Made by a program: the position numbers and the translations under genes. The notes under the pieces are model-generated. The model was not told the origin of the DNA. It worked only from the letters and a program-made list of their open reading frames with translations, and ran no database searches. DNA of 64,000 nt from Amycolatopsis anabasis (GTDB lineage Bacteria; Actinomycetota; Actinomycetes; Mycobacteriales; Pseudonocardiaceae), in contig NZ_VTHK01000026.1 in the NCBI RefSeq assembly GCF_009765355.1, forward strand, positions 62,001-126,000, given 5' to 3'. Of the stretch, positions 22,050 to 30,867 are shown piece by piece (positions within the stretch are counted from its first letter, which is position 1; every line of letters begins with the position of its first letter).

Positions 22050-23084
22050 TTGAAGTCCCACACCACGCGGCTGCGGCCCCGCGTCCTGCTGCTCGGCCTG
22101 CTGCTCCTCGCCGTGGTCTTCGCCCTGGCCGTACTCGTCGGCGCGGGTGACCTGGGCTGGCAGCGGGTGCTCGGCGAGATCACCGCCCAGCTCACCGGCG
22201 GCCGCTCCCCGCTGTCCGAACGCGAGGCGGCCATCGTGTGGCAGCTGCGCGTGCCGCGGGTCGTGCTGGCCGGGCTCGTGGGCGCCGCGCTGGCCGGCGC
22301 GGGAGCGGCGTTCCAGGGCGTGTTCCGCAACCCGCTCGCCGATCCTTACCTGCTGGGCGCCGCGGCCGGGGCCGGGCTCGGGGCGACCGCGGTCATGGTC
22401 CTCGCGCCCGCGCTGACCACCTGGGTGATCGGCCCGCTGCCGCTGGCCGCTTTCGCCGGGGCGCTCGGCGGGGTCGGGCTGAGCTGGCTGCTCGGCCGTT
22501 CCGCCGGGGGCACGGGAACCGCGACCCTGCTGCTCGCGGGTGTCGCCGTGGCGTCCTTCCTGACCGCCGTGCAGACCTTCGTGCAGCAGCTCAACACGGA
22601 AACGGTCCGGCAGGTCTACACCTGGATGCTGGGCGGGCTGAACATCAGCGGCTGGCGCGAGGTCTGGCTCGCGTTGCCGTATATCGGGCTGGCCGCCATG
22701 GTGCTCTGCCTGGGCGCGCGCCTGCTGGACGTGCTCACCCTCGGCGACGCCGAAGCGGCGTCCCTCGGGATCCATCCCGCCCGGGTTCGGCTGCTGCTCC
22801 TGCTGGCGGCCTCGCTGGCGACGGCCGCCGCGGTCGCGGTCAGCGGGCTGATCGGTTTCGTCGGAATCGTGGTGCCGCACGTGGTCCGCCTGCTCGCCGG
22901 ATCCGGTTACCGCGTGGTGATTCCGTTGTCCCTCCTCGGCGGCGCGACCTTCCTGATCGCCGCCGACCACCTCGCCCGCACGGTCATGCCCGGGGAACTC
23001 CCGGTCGGCGTGGTCACCGCGTTCACCGGCGCCCCGTTCTTCGTCGCCGTGCTGCGCTCCTTCCGGAAGGAGCGGATGTCGTGA
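22050..23084 (+). CDS. FecCD-family ABC permease
   Basis: 344-residue inner-membrane permease of the BtuC/FecCD type with about 9-10 helices. Typical blocks: LRVPRVVLAGLVGAALAGAGAAFQGVFRNPLADP, LGAAAGAGLGA and GLIGFVGIVVPHVVRLL, the last containing the coupling helix. The start is a TTG at 22050, six bases after the previous stop. Its last four bases overlap the GTG of the ATPase (GTGA), indicating translational coupling. Confidence 0.9.
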   Translation: MKSHTTRLRPRVLLLGLLLLAVVFALAVLVGAGDLGWQRVLGEITAQLTGGRSPLSEREAAIVWQLRVPRVVLAGLVGAALAGAGAAFQGVFRNPLADPYLLGAAAGAGLGATAVMVLAPALTTWVIGPLPLAAFAGALGGVGLSWLLGRSAGGTGTATLLLAGVAVASFLTAVQTFVQQLNTETVRQVYTWMLGGLNISGWREVWLALPYIGLAAMVLCLGARLLDVLTLGDAEAASLGIHPARVRLLLLLAASLATAAAVAVSGLIGFVGIVVPHVVRLLAGSGYRVVIPLSLLGGATFLIAADHLARTVMPGELPVGVVTAFTGAPFFVAVLRSFRKERMS

Positions 23085-23863
23085 AATCGCTGAGCCTGTC
23101 CGGGGTGGCCGCGGGGTACGGCGGCGACCCGGTGGTGCGGGACGTGTCGGTCGAGGTTCCGGACGGGGGCTGGCTGGCGATCGTCGGGCCGAACGGCGCC
23201 GGGAAGTCGACGTTGCTGAAGACGGTGGCGGGACTGCTGCCCGGGAGCGGCGAGATCCGAATCCACGGGATGGCGGCGGAGTCGTTGTCCCGGAAGGAAA
23301 AGGCGCGAGAGGTCGGATATTCGCCGCAGGTCCCGGTGCTGCCGGAGGGGCTTACGGTCACCGACTACGTGCTGCTCGGACGCACCCCGCATCTCGGCCC
23401 GCTGGCCCGGGAGGGTGCGCGCGATAGGTCCATTGTGGACGAGACGCTCGTCCGGCTGGACTTGGGAGACCTCGCCGGGCGCCGGCTGAGCACGTTGTCC
23501 GGTGGCGAGCGGCAACGGGCGGTACTGGCCCGCGTGCTCGCCCAGCGCACCCGGATCCTGCTGCTGGACGAACCCACCACCGGACTGGACATCGGGCACG
23601 CGCAGGCGCTGCTGGAACTCGTCGACCGGCTGCGCCGGGAGGACGGCACCACCGTGGTGTCCACATTGCACGATCTCACGTTCGCCGCGCAGTATGCGGA
23701 CCAGTTGCTGCTCCTGGACTCCGGTCGCGCGGTCGCGGTCGGCCCGCCCGCCGAGGTGCTCACCGGCGAGGTGGTCGCGAAGCACTACGCGGCCGAGGTC
23801 GACGTCATTGACCACCAAGGGAATCCGGTGGTGGTTCCGGTGCGCGCGGCTCGCCGGGACTGA
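23081..23863 (+). CDS. iron/cobalamin ABC transporter ATP-binding protein
   Basis: 260-residue ATPase. Walker A is GPNGAGKST, signature LSGGERQR, Walker B ILLLDEPTT, and the switch His is in VVSTLHD. It powers the preceding permease and binding protein. The GTG start overlaps the permease stop by four bases. The last 59 bp overlap the tail of the convergent response-regulator gene, an unusually long 3' overlap. Confidence 0.92.
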   Translation: MKSLSLSGVAAGYGGDPVVRDVSVEVPDGGWLAIVGPNGAGKSTLLKTVAGLLPGSGEIRIHGMAAESLSRKEKAREVGYSPQVPVLPEGLTVTDYVLLGRTPHLGPLAREGARDRSIVDETLVRLDLGDLAGRRLSTLSGGERQRAVLARVLAQRTRILLLDEPTTGLDIGHAQALLELVDRLRREDGTTVVSTLHDLTFAAQYADQLLLLDSGRAVAVGPPAEVLTGEVVAKHYAAEVDVIDHQGNPVVVPVRAARRD

Positions 23864-24521
23864 TCCCGCCGGGCACCGCGAGCCCGCAGTCGTAGGCGAA
23901 CACCACCGCCTGCAGCCGGTCCCGGAGCTCGAGTTTGGCGAGGATGCGGCCGAGGTGGGTTTTCACCGTGGTCACCCCGATGAACAGCTTCTCAGCGATC
24001 TCGGTGTTGTTCAGGCCGCGCGCCACCAGCACCAGCACGCCGCGTTCCCGTTCGGTCAGCCGGTCCAGCCGGGGATCGGGCGCGGGTTCCGGCCCGGCAC
24101 GCAGGTGGCGGGCCATCATCCGGTCGATCACCGATGGCGCCAGCACCCGGTCGCCGCGCAGCACCGCCCGCATGGCGACCAGCATCTCCTCGCCGCCGGT
24201 GTCCTTGAGCAGAAACCCACCGGCCCCGGCCCGGGTGGCCGCCAGGACGTACTCGTCGAGATCAAACGTGGTCAGCATGAGGACCTTGACGTCCGGATCG
24301 GCGGCGCAGATCTCGGCGGTGGCCCGCACACCGTCCAGCACCGGCATGCGGACGTCCATCAGCACCAGATCGGGTTTCAGCTCGGCGGTCAGTTCCACCG
24401 CCTCCCGCCCGTTCCCCGCCTCCCCGACCACGGTGAGATCCGGCGCGCTGGAAACCACCATGCGCAAACCGCCGCGCATCAGCGACTGGTCGTCGCAGAT
24501 CAACACGCGGTGCGGTGTCAT
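23805..24521 (-). CDS. NarL/LuxR-type response regulator
   Basis: 238-residue two-component response regulator. Receiver domain: phosphoacceptor Asp56 in LVLMDVRMP, acidic pair at 10-11, and the KD dipeptide in FLLKDTGG. A LuxR-type HTH occupies about 148-205 (LTERERGVLVLVARGLNNTEIAEKL). Its start overlaps the kinase stop as ATGA, so the pair is translationally coupled. The C-terminal 25 or so residues are Pro/Gly-rich and encoded by the stretch overlapping the convergent ABC ATPase. Likely targets are its own operon, including the ABC exporter upstream. Confidence 0.93.
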   Translation of the reverse strand: MTPHRVLICDDQSLMRGGLRMVVSSAPDLTVVGEAGNGREAVELTAELKPDLVLMDVRMPVLDGVRATAEICAADPDVKVLMLTTFDLDEYVLAATRAGAGGFLLKDTGGEEMLVAMRAVLRGDRVLAPSVIDRMMARHLRAGPEPAPDPRLDRLTERERGVLVLVARGLNNTEIAEKLFIGVTTVKTHLGRILAKLELRDRLQAVVFAYDCGLAVPGGISPGEPRAPEPPPDSLGGQ

Positions 24522-25711
24522 GTGGCCTCCGAAACGGTGCTGAGCGGGAGCCGGGCGGCGACCCGGAACCCGCCTTCGGGCCGGGGCTCGGCCGTCAGGC
24601 TGCCGCCGAACATCATCGCCCGCTCCCGCATCCCGAGCACACCGTAACCCGCACCTGGCGGGACCGGCTCCGGGCGGTCGGTGCCGTACCCCGCGTCGTT
24701 GAGCACCTCGACGGCCAGTTCGCGGGAGACGTCCTCGGGTGTTCCGTAGTCGACGGTGACCGTGCAGTGCGCGCCGAGCGGGGCGTGTTTGAGCACATTG
24801 GTCAGGGCTTCCTGGATGATCCGGTGCGCGGTCATCGCCGCCCCGGGCGGGACTTCGGCGGCCTCGCCCAGGACGACCAGCCGGACCGCGGCCCCGGCGG
24901 CCCGGGCGCTGTCGACCAGCCCGCTCAGCGCGCCGGTGTCCGGCTGCGGCGCCGTGCTCGCCTCGGATTCGCGCAGCAGGCCGAGGATCCGCCGCAGCTC
25001 GCCGATCGCTTCGCGGCCCGTACCGCTGATGGTTTTGAGCGCCCCGTCGACGGCGTCCGGATCCTGGCGGCCGATGAGCCGCGCGCCTTCGGACTGCATG
25101 ACCATCGTGCTCACCGCGTGCGCCACCACGTCGTGCATCTCCCGGGCGATCCGGGCACGCTCCTCGGCGACCGCGGCGCGGGCCAGCGCGTCGCGCCGCT
25201 CCTGGGCCTCGCGGGCGTGGTCGCGGGCCTCGGCGAGTTGTTGCAACCGGACGCTGACGCCGTCGGCGATCGCCAGGGTCGCCACCAGGACGGCGCTGAG
25301 CAGGGCGATGAGGAAGAGCGTCCCCTCGTGGAGGCCACCGACCCGGATCGACCAGGCCACGGCGAGCACCTCGGCGGCCACCACGACCGGCCACAAACCG
25401 CGCCGGTTTCCGTAGACGACGATGGCGTAGATCAGCGCCATCAGGGCGAGATTCCCCGGAATGAGCCCACTGCGCGGGAGCGCGAAGACGATCTGGGCCG
25501 CGAGCGTGGCCAGCGAGATCCAGGTCGCCAGGAGCGGATGGCGGCGGCGGGCCACCAGCGGCGCGATCAGGACCAGGGACAGAACCACGTCCAGCCAGCG
25601 CGGCCCCGGGCCCACCACCCCCAGCGGCGCCGACAGGAGCGTGATCACCACGATGATCAGCCAGTCCGTCACCACCGGGTGCGCGCGCACCCACGACATC
25701 AACCTCCGCAC
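24518..25711 (-). CDS. sensor histidine kinase (HisKA_3/NarX-DesK type)
   Basis: 397-residue membrane sensor kinase. About five hydrophobic helices fill residues 15-150 with almost no extracellular loop, the intramembrane-sensing layout. The dimerisation/phosphoacceptor helix has His193 in EMHDVVAHAVS. The ATP-binding domain includes EALTNVLKHAP (N box) and GYGVLGMRERA (G box). Translationally coupled to its regulator and 12 bp downstream of the ABC permease gene, giving an exporter/sensor module typical of cell-envelope antibiotic responses in Gram-positives. Confidence 0.92.
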   Translation of the reverse strand: MRRLMSWVRAHPVVTDWLIIVVITLLSAPLGVVGPGPRWLDVVLSLVLIAPLVARRRHPLLATWISLATLAAQIVFALPRSGLIPGNLALMALIYAIVVYGNRRGLWPVVVAAEVLAVAWSIRVGGLHEGTLFLIALLSAVLVATLAIADGVSVRLQQLAEARDHAREAQERRDALARAAVAEERARIAREMHDVVAHAVSTMVMQSEGARLIGRQDPDAVDGALKTISGTGREAIGELRRILGLLRESEASTAPQPDTGALSGLVDSARAAGAAVRLVVLGEAAEVPPGAAMTAHRIIQEALTNVLKHAPLGAHCTVTVDYGTPEDVSRELAVEVLNDAGYGTDRPEPVPPGAGYGVLGMRERAMMFGGSLTAEPRPEGGFRVAARLPLSTVSEAT

Positions 25712-25723
25712 ACGACCACCTAA

Positions 25724-26440
25724 CTACGCGTCGCGCTTGTTCGCGACCACGGCCGAGAGCACGAACAGGGCGACCGCGCACGCCGCGAAGTAGGCGAGCG
25801 AACCCCACGGGCCGAGCGGGTCTTCTGGACCGGGCGCGATGAAGTTCTGTCCGACGTGGATCGGCAGCCATTTGTAGATTTCCGGGCCCGCATTGGGAAT
25901 CAGCGCGATCAGCCGCTCCCCCTGCAGGGAGTAGATCAGCAACAGGGCGACCGCGCCCGCGGTGTGCCGGAGCAGCGTCCCGACCGCGACGGCGAGGACC
26001 GCCGCGAATGCGAACAACAGGGAGGCGCCAAGCACGGTCCGCCAATCGGCGAAGCCGTGCAGCCCCTGGGTGCGGTCGGGGTCGAGCACCGCGGCGGCGG
26101 CCCAAGCGCCGAACCCGCCGACCAGCCCGGCCAGCCCCGTGGTGACCGCCACGACCACGACCTTGGCCACCAGTGCCCGCGGCCGGTCGGGTACCGCCTG
26201 GAAGGTCGTCCGGATGGTGCCGCAGCGGTACTCGGTGGTGATCGCCAGCGTGGCGAGCACGAGCACCACGGCGATGCCGATCTGCACGCCGGCCTGGCTG
26301 TCGGCCGGGCTGATCTGCCCCTTGCCCATGACCGCCTGCAGCACCCCGGTGCCGATGAGGACACCGAGCGTTCCGACGAGGCAGAGCCAGGGCGATTGGA
26401 TGGAGAACAGTTTGATGCGTTCGGCGACGAGCAGTCGCAT
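25724..26440 (-). CDS. ABC-2 type exporter permease
   Basis: 238-residue integral membrane protein with six predicted helices and the ABC-2 pattern: cytoplasmic N-terminus LLVAERIKLFSI, TM1, a cytoplasmic coupling region ITTEYRCGTIRTTFQAVPDRPRAL before TM3, and an extracytoplasmic loop before the last helix. It is 11 bp downstream of its partner ATPase. Probably exports or detoxifies a peptide or lipid-targeting compound sensed by the kinase downstream; the substrate is unknown. Confidence 0.87.
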   Translation of the reverse strand: MRLLVAERIKLFSIQSPWLCLVGTLGVLIGTGVLQAVMGKGQISPADSQAGVQIGIAVVLVLATLAITTEYRCGTIRTTFQAVPDRPRALVAKVVVVAVTTGLAGLVGGFGAWAAAAVLDPDRTQGLHGFADWRTVLGASLLFAFAAVLAVAVGTLLRHTAGAVALLLIYSLQGERLIALIPNAGPEIYKWLPIHVGQNFIAPGPEDPLGPWGSLAYFAACAVALFVLSAVVANKRDA

Positions 26441-26451
26441 GGTGGGCTCCT

Positions 26452-27366
26452 TCAGGACAGGGCGGGGGTTTCCGCGTGGTACTCGACGGCGTCTCCGGTC
26501 AGGCGCATGAAGGCCTCCTCCAGGGACGCGCGTTGCGGGCTCAGTTCGAACAGGGTGATCCCGTTGGCGTGGGCGAGCTCCCCGAGTTCCGCACTGTCCA
26601 TTCCGGACACCAGGATCGCGTCGTCGTCGGTGGCGAACATCGCCCGCTCCCGCTCCAGCGCCGCCCGCAGCTGGGCGGCGTGCGGGGTGCGAATCCGCAC
26701 CGCGCCGTCCACCGCGCGGGCGATGAACTCCTCGGTCGTGCACTGCGCGATCAGCTTTCCGCGCCCGATCACCACCAGGTCTTGTGCGGTGAGCGCCATT
26801 TCCGCGAGGAGGTGGCTGGACACCAGGACGGTCCGGCCTTCCGCGGCGAGCCGGTGCACGAACTTGCGCACCCACAGGATCCCCTCCGGGTCGAGCCCGT
26901 TGACCGGCTCGTCGAACAGCAGGACCTCGGGATCGCCGAGCAGCGCCCCGGCGATGCCGAGCCGCTGGGACATGCCGAGCGAGAACCCGCCCGCGGCCCG
27001 CCCGGCCACCTCGGCCAGCCCGACGATCTCCAGCACGTCCCGCACCCGTTTCCGCGGTATCCCGTTCGTCGCCGCCTGCCACGCGAGATGCGCCCGAGCC
27101 GACCGTTCCGGATGCACCCAGTGCGCGTCGAGCAGTGCCCCCACCGTCCGAAGTGGATTCTCCAGCTCGCGGTACGGACGCCCGCCGATGAGCGCCTCCC
27201 CGCCGTCCGGCCGGTCCAATCCCAGAATCATCCGCATGGTGGTGGACTTCCCGGCGCCATTGGGACCGAGAAATCCGGTCACCCGCCCGGGCCAGACGGT
27301 GAACGACAGATCGTCCACCGCGACCGTGCTCCCGTAACGCTTGGTCAGGCGCGACGCCTCGATCAT
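26452..27366 (-). CDS. ABC exporter ATP-binding protein
   Basis: 304-residue ATPase of the drug/bacteriocin exporter subgroup (DRA-like). Walker A is GPNGAGKST, signature FSLGMSQRL (LSGGQ variant with S-L-G-M), Walker B VLLFDEPVNGLD, followed by a C-terminal extension of about 90 residues common in this class. ATG 27366 with a good AGGAG site is preferred over a GTG two codons upstream (27372). First gene of the four-gene ABC/two-component operon. Confidence 0.9.
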   Translation of the reverse strand: MIEASRLTKRYGSTVAVDDLSFTVWPGRVTGFLGPNGAGKSTTMRMILGLDRPDGGEALIGGRPYRELENPLRTVGALLDAHWVHPERSARAHLAWQAATNGIPRKRVRDVLEIVGLAEVAGRAAGGFSLGMSQRLGIAGALLGDPEVLLFDEPVNGLDPEGILWVRKFVHRLAAEGRTVLVSSHLLAEMALTAQDLVVIGRGKLIAQCTTEEFIARAVDGAVRIRTPHAAQLRAALERERAMFATDDDAILVSGMDSAELGELAHANGITLFELSPQRASLEEAFMRLTGDAVEYHAETPALS

Positions 27367-27550
27367 GGCCACTCCTCTCGCCGTGCCCGGTCAATCTGCC
27401 CTGCTGCCCCCTTTCCGCGCGTCGCCTTCCAAGCCCCACCCGGTCCTCCAGGAAAACGAATCCCGTGTCCTACCGGAGTAGGACGCCACCACGCTGGTCG
27501 CAAACCAAATGCACCGACCATGTGACCCACCTGAAACGCGTCGCTTGCTT

Positions 27551-27566
27551 TCGAACGTATGTTCGA
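27551..27566. promoter_or_regulatory. LexA (SOS) box
   Basis: TCGAACGTATGTTCGA is a perfect match to the actinobacterial LexA operator TCGAAC-N4-GTTCGA. It lies 15 bp upstream of the GTG start of the HNH gene, where LexA would block transcription. In M. tuberculosis LexA boxes are known upstream of 13E12-repeat genes of the same family. DNA-damage induction is therefore predicted. Confidence 0.85.
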
Positions 27567-27580
27567 TTAACGTAGCGCAT

Positions 27581-28792
27581 GTGATTGACTACGACAAGTT
27601 CCTCGACCTTGGCCCCGACCCCGAACCGCCCGACTGGGACATCAACGAGCTGCTCGACATCGAAGCAGACGCCTGCAACGCGACCGAGTCGCTGCAGCTG
27701 GCCTGCGCGATCAGTCAGGTGCAGTCCATGCTGGAAGCCGCCCGCCTGCGCGCCTTGAACCGGTTCGCCGAGCAGCGCCCCGACGACCCAGCCGCCGGAG
27801 TCCCGGACACCGTCGCCTGCGAGACGAAGACGACCATCGCCAAAGCGGGCCGTGATCTGGCGCTGGCGCACGCGCTGATCCACCGCCTGCCCGGGACGAT
27901 GGCCGCACTGGCCGAAGGACGGCTGGACCCGGCACGGGCCGCGCAGATCGAACGTGCCACCGCGGTGCTCTCCCCGGAGAAGGCAAGCGAGGTGGAGAAA
28001 TGGATCTACCCCGACGCGCCGGAGAAGACCCCGCGTCAGCTGTATGACGCGGTGCGATGGGCGGTGCTGAAGCTCGACCCCGATGGCGCCGAAGAACGCT
28101 GCCGGGCACGTAAGACCGAGCGGCGGACCGCGGTGAAGCATCGGGAGGACGGTATGTCCTGGTTCCACGCCTTCCTCCCGGCCGAAGACGTCCTCGCGAT
28201 GGATCACCGCGTGGATGCGATCGCACGAGAACTACGCGGCGCCGACGAACCCCGCACCATGAACCAACTCCGCGCCGACGTCCTGCGGGACCTGGTGCTG
28301 GGCAAGAACGCCAACACCGTCACCACCACCGTGTACGTAACGATGAACGCCACTACCCTGCTCGGCTTGGACAACCTGCCCGGAGAACTGCGCGGCTACG
28401 GACCCCTTCCCGCCGAGCGCCTGCGGGAGCTCGCCTTCGATTTGAAGGCGACGTGGTCGGGTGTGCTGGTCGACGACCACGGTTACGCGAAGAAGCTGGC
28501 CACGAAGCGGTACCGGCCTTCCCTGCGGCTCAAGGAGTTCGTGAATCTGCGCGATCGGTACTGCTCCTACACCGCCTGCAACCGGGTCGCGGAGAAGTGC
28601 GATTTCGAGCATCGGATACCGCACGGCGGCCCGTTCTGCCGACGCCACCTCATTTGCAAACAATCGCCCTACTGGCACGTCACAAAGAACAACCAGGGCC
28701 AAACGTTCTGGACCTCCGACCTCGGCCGCACCTACACCACTACCCCCGACCCCATCACCAACCCCACACCGCCAAAATCGCCACCCTGCTAA
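27581..28792 (+). CDS. 13E12-type DUF222/HNH endonuclease-like protein
   Basis: 403-residue protein: DUF222 helical region (about 20-300) followed by a C-terminal HNH-type segment. The Cys/His core CSYTACNRVAEKCDFEHRIP gives two zinc-ligand Cys pairs and the first catalytic His. The usual stretch between the glycine pair and the CRxHH helix, which carries the Asn of HNH, is missing: HGGPFCRRHLICKQ joins directly. Nuclease activity may be altered or lost. GTG 27581 is chosen because it falls just after a LexA box; an upstream in-frame ATG (27509) would put the box inside the gene. Family members are often multicopy and behave like mobile elements. Confidence 0.8.
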   Translation: MIDYDKFLDLGPDPEPPDWDINELLDIEADACNATESLQLACAISQVQSMLEAARLRALNRFAEQRPDDPAAGVPDTVACETKTTIAKAGRDLALAHALIHRLPGTMAALAEGRLDPARAAQIERATAVLSPEKASEVEKWIYPDAPEKTPRQLYDAVRWAVLKLDPDGAEERCRARKTERRTAVKHREDGMSWFHAFLPAEDVLAMDHRVDAIARELRGADEPRTMNQLRADVLRDLVLGKNANTVTTTVYVTMNATTLLGLDNLPGELRGYGPLPAERLRELAFDLKATWSGVLVDDHGYAKKLATKRYRPSLRLKEFVNLRDRYCSYTACNRVAEKCDFEHRIPHGGPFCRRHLICKQSPYWHVTKNNQGQTFWTSDLGRTYTTTPDPITNPTPPKSPPC

Positions 28793-29202
28793 TTCGACAA
28801 ACCGCAGGCTGTGCCGCTTGGAACGTTGTCGCGGTCATGGCTTCGTTTCTCGCGAGTTCGCTGGAGTCACCGCCACCCTGACCAGTGATCGGCGTACTCC
28901 TGCGGATGGCCCGTACGGATCAGGTTGGTGACGGGTCAGATTGGCCTAGAAGTGTCGAATTACGTTGCGGAACAACGGAATCGCGCGCTTCCCGTTGGTT
29001 GGGACACTCGGATCGATCGGTGCACCAGCAGCAGGTACCGGTGGGCCCCTGGGCCGAGCGACAGCCAGCCACAACCGCAGATCGTTGCTGACCATCCTCG
29101 TCACAGCCCGCCATCGCGCCAGACGACCATCAATCACAGCCCGTGACACAGCTACCGCTCGACCGCGACCTCTGGGGCAATGCGCCCCGCGCCGCCACCC
29201 GC
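28793..29202. other. 410 bp without a recognised gene
   Basis: The reading frames in this stretch are short, have no third-position GC bias and no ribosome sites. GC content appears somewhat lower than in the flanking genes. It may be degraded DNA left after arrival of the HNH gene; no similarity was recognised by eye. Confidence 0.5.
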
Positions 29203-29228
29203 AACACTTAGCCCTTGCGCTAAGTGTT
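29203..29228. promoter_or_regulatory. operator-like inverted repeat upstream of the ArsR gene
   Basis: Perfect 10-base arms AACACTTAGC and GCTAAGTGTT with a 6-base spacer, 24 bp before the ArsR start codon. A further half-site ACTTAGC occurs at about 29242-29248. The arrangement suits an autoregulatory ArsR dimer site overlapping the promoter. Confidence 0.6.
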
Positions 29229-29251
29229 GTCCGTGTCCAATACTTAGCCAC

Positions 29252-29587
29252 ATGGATCAGTATTCGGCTGTGCTCGACGGCGTGTTCGTCGCGCTCGCCG
29301 ACCCGACGAGGCGCGCGGTGATCCGGCGACTCGGTCGCGGCCGGGCGAGCGTCGGCGACCTCGCCCGGGATGCCCCGATGACGCTGCCGTCGTTCATGAA
29401 GCACGTGCGGGTGCTCGAGTCGAACGGCCTAATCCGCACGTCAAAGTCCGGCCGGGTGCGCACGTGCGAACTCAACCGGGAGCGCTTTGCACTCGTCGAG
29501 GACTGGCTCGCGGAGCAGCGCCGCATCTGGACGGACCGCACCGACCGCTTGGAGCGGTTCGTCACTACCCCTGAGGAGAATCAGTGA
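29252..29587 (+). CDS. ArsR-family transcriptional regulator
   Basis: 111-residue winged-helix repressor of the SdpR/YczG-like branch that pairs with SRPBCC proteins. ALADPTRRAVIRRLGRG is the helix 2-3 start, SVGDLARDAPMTLPSFMKHVRVLESNGLI the recognition helix, and SGRVRTCELN the wing. No metal-binding Cys or His cluster is present, so it is probably a non-metal sensor. The start ATG 29252 lies after a perfect inverted repeat. The stop overlaps the next start as GTGA. Confidence 0.88.
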   Translation: MDQYSAVLDGVFVALADPTRRAVIRRLGRGRASVGDLARDAPMTLPSFMKHVRVLESNGLIRTSKSGRVRTCELNRERFALVEDWLAEQRRIWTDRTDRLERFVTTPEENQ

Positions 29588-30060
29588 ACCCCGATCTCGA
29601 TCTCGGCATCGACCGCATCATCCGCGCGTCCCGCGAGGATGTGTGGGCGGCGTGGACCCATCCGGCCAACCTGGCGCAGTGGTGGGTGCCGGCCCCGACG
29701 TGCTGCCGCGTCGAGCAGCTCGATGTTCGGCCCGGCGGCGCGTTCGTCACGCTGATGAGCGACGACGGCGACACGTTCGTCCCGCACCTGGACGCGTGCT
29801 TCCTCGTGGTGGAGAAGTTCGAGCGCATCGTGTTCACCAACGCGATCGACAGCGAGTGGCGCCCCGCGAGTCCCGCCCCCATCCCGATGACCGCCGAGGT
29901 CGTCCTGCGGGACTGCCCCGACGGCACCGATTACCGGGTCACCGTGCGTCACGGCGACCCGGCCGCCCGCGCGCGGCACGCCGAACTGGGTTTCGCCGAG
30001 GGGTGGGGCACCACCACCGGTCAGCTCGCCAGCCTCGTCGAGGGCGGACCTGTGCGATGA
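29584..30060 (+). CDS. SRPBCC (AHSA1-like) domain protein
   Basis: 158-residue START/Bet v 1-fold protein. IDRIIRASREDVWAAWTHPANLAQWWVPAP is the characteristic first helix-grip segment, followed by strands in GGAFVTLMSDDG and MTAEVVLRDCPDGTDYRVTVRH, ending with a long helix. Such proteins bind a hydrophobic ligand and are often cotranscribed with ArsR regulators. The GTG start overlaps the ArsR stop, and its own stop overlaps the next gene as ATGA. Ligand unknown. Confidence 0.87.
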   Translation: MNPDLDLGIDRIIRASREDVWAAWTHPANLAQWWVPAPTCCRVEQLDVRPGGAFVTLMSDDGDTFVPHLDACFLVVEKFERIVFTNAIDSEWRPASPAPIPMTAEVVLRDCPDGTDYRVTVRHGDPAARARHAELGFAEGWGTTTGQLASLVEGGPVR

Positions 30061-30683
30061 AGGTCGCCATCACCGAATTCGTCACCCTCGACGGGGTGAG
30101 CCAGGGGCCGGGTTCGTCCACTGAGGACACCAGCGACGGCTTCACCAGGGGCGGCTGGCTGGTGCCCCACATGGACGAGGCGTTCGTCCGGTGCGCCTCC
30201 GAATGGCTCGACCTCGCGGACGGCCTGCTGCTCGGGCGCCGGACCTACGCGGCGTTCGCGCGCGACTGGCCGCGAATCACCGACCCCGACGACCCGTTCA
30301 CCGAGCGGATGAACTCGCTGCCGAAGTACGTCGTGTCGAGCACGATCGAGGCGGAGAGTTGGCCGCCGACCACGGTGCTTCGCGGTGACCCTGCGAATGC
30401 GGTCCGCGACCTGAAGGCGCGGCCGGGGCGAGAGCTGCAGGTGCATGGCAGTGCCCGGCTCGGCAGCGCGCTGCTCTCGGCGGGGCTCGTCGACACGCTC
30501 CGGCTCGCCGTGGCGCCCGCCGTGCTCGGGTCGGGCCGCCGCCTGCTCACCCACCCCGCCGCGGCGACCGGACTGCGGCTCGTGCGGCACGAGGCCACGA
30601 AGCAGGGCTTGCTGCTCCTGGAATACGAGGTCACCGGCGCCGCGTCCTTCGGAGACTACGAAGGCGTCACGGACCTCAGGTAG
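30057..30683 (+). CDS. DHFR/RibD C-terminal-like reductase
   Basis: 208-residue protein of the RibD C-terminal domain family (YyaP/YwjB-like), with a dihydrofolate-reductase fold and probable NADPH dependence. Seen: KVAITEFVTLDGVSQGPG, LLLGRRTYAAFARDW, KYVVSST, LQVHGSARLGSALLSAGLVDTLRLAVAPAVLGSGRRL. Last gene of the three-gene ArsR operon, coupled by ATGA to the SRPBCC gene. The true substrate is not known; it is unlikely to be a housekeeping DHFR. Confidence 0.85.
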   Translation: MKVAITEFVTLDGVSQGPGSSTEDTSDGFTRGGWLVPHMDEAFVRCASEWLDLADGLLLGRRTYAAFARDWPRITDPDDPFTERMNSLPKYVVSSTIEAESWPPTTVLRGDPANAVRDLKARPGRELQVHGSARLGSALLSAGLVDTLRLAVAPAVLGSGRRLLTHPAAATGLRLVRHEATKQGLLLLEYEVTGAASFGDYEGVTDLR

Positions 30684-30844
30684 GACCGCGGGCCCGCATT
30701 GTCCACAAGCGACACATGGGCCGTTCGACTGTGCCGGTCCGGTGGGTGCGCGACGGCCAGCCGAGTACATCCGGACTCGAGCCGGCAACCGGGTCGCCGA
30801 GCACCTCATTCACACCGTGGATCATTTCACCCGCACCAGCCAAC

Positions 30845-30858
30845 TAGAACATGTTACA
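30845..30858. promoter_or_regulatory. KstR-like operator motif
   Basis: TAGAACATGTTACA fits the mycobacterial/rhodococcal KstR pattern TnnAACnnGTTnnA exactly. It is 9 bp upstream of the SDR start codon. KstR represses sterol and lipid catabolism genes. The short motif can arise by chance, but its position and the downstream gene types support it. Confidence 0.5.
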
Positions 30859-30867
30859 GTTCGAGCC

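Noticed and set aside
28885..29146. Small ORFs between the HNH and ArsR genes
   Set aside because: No GC3 bias, no ribosome sites, overlapping in several frames.
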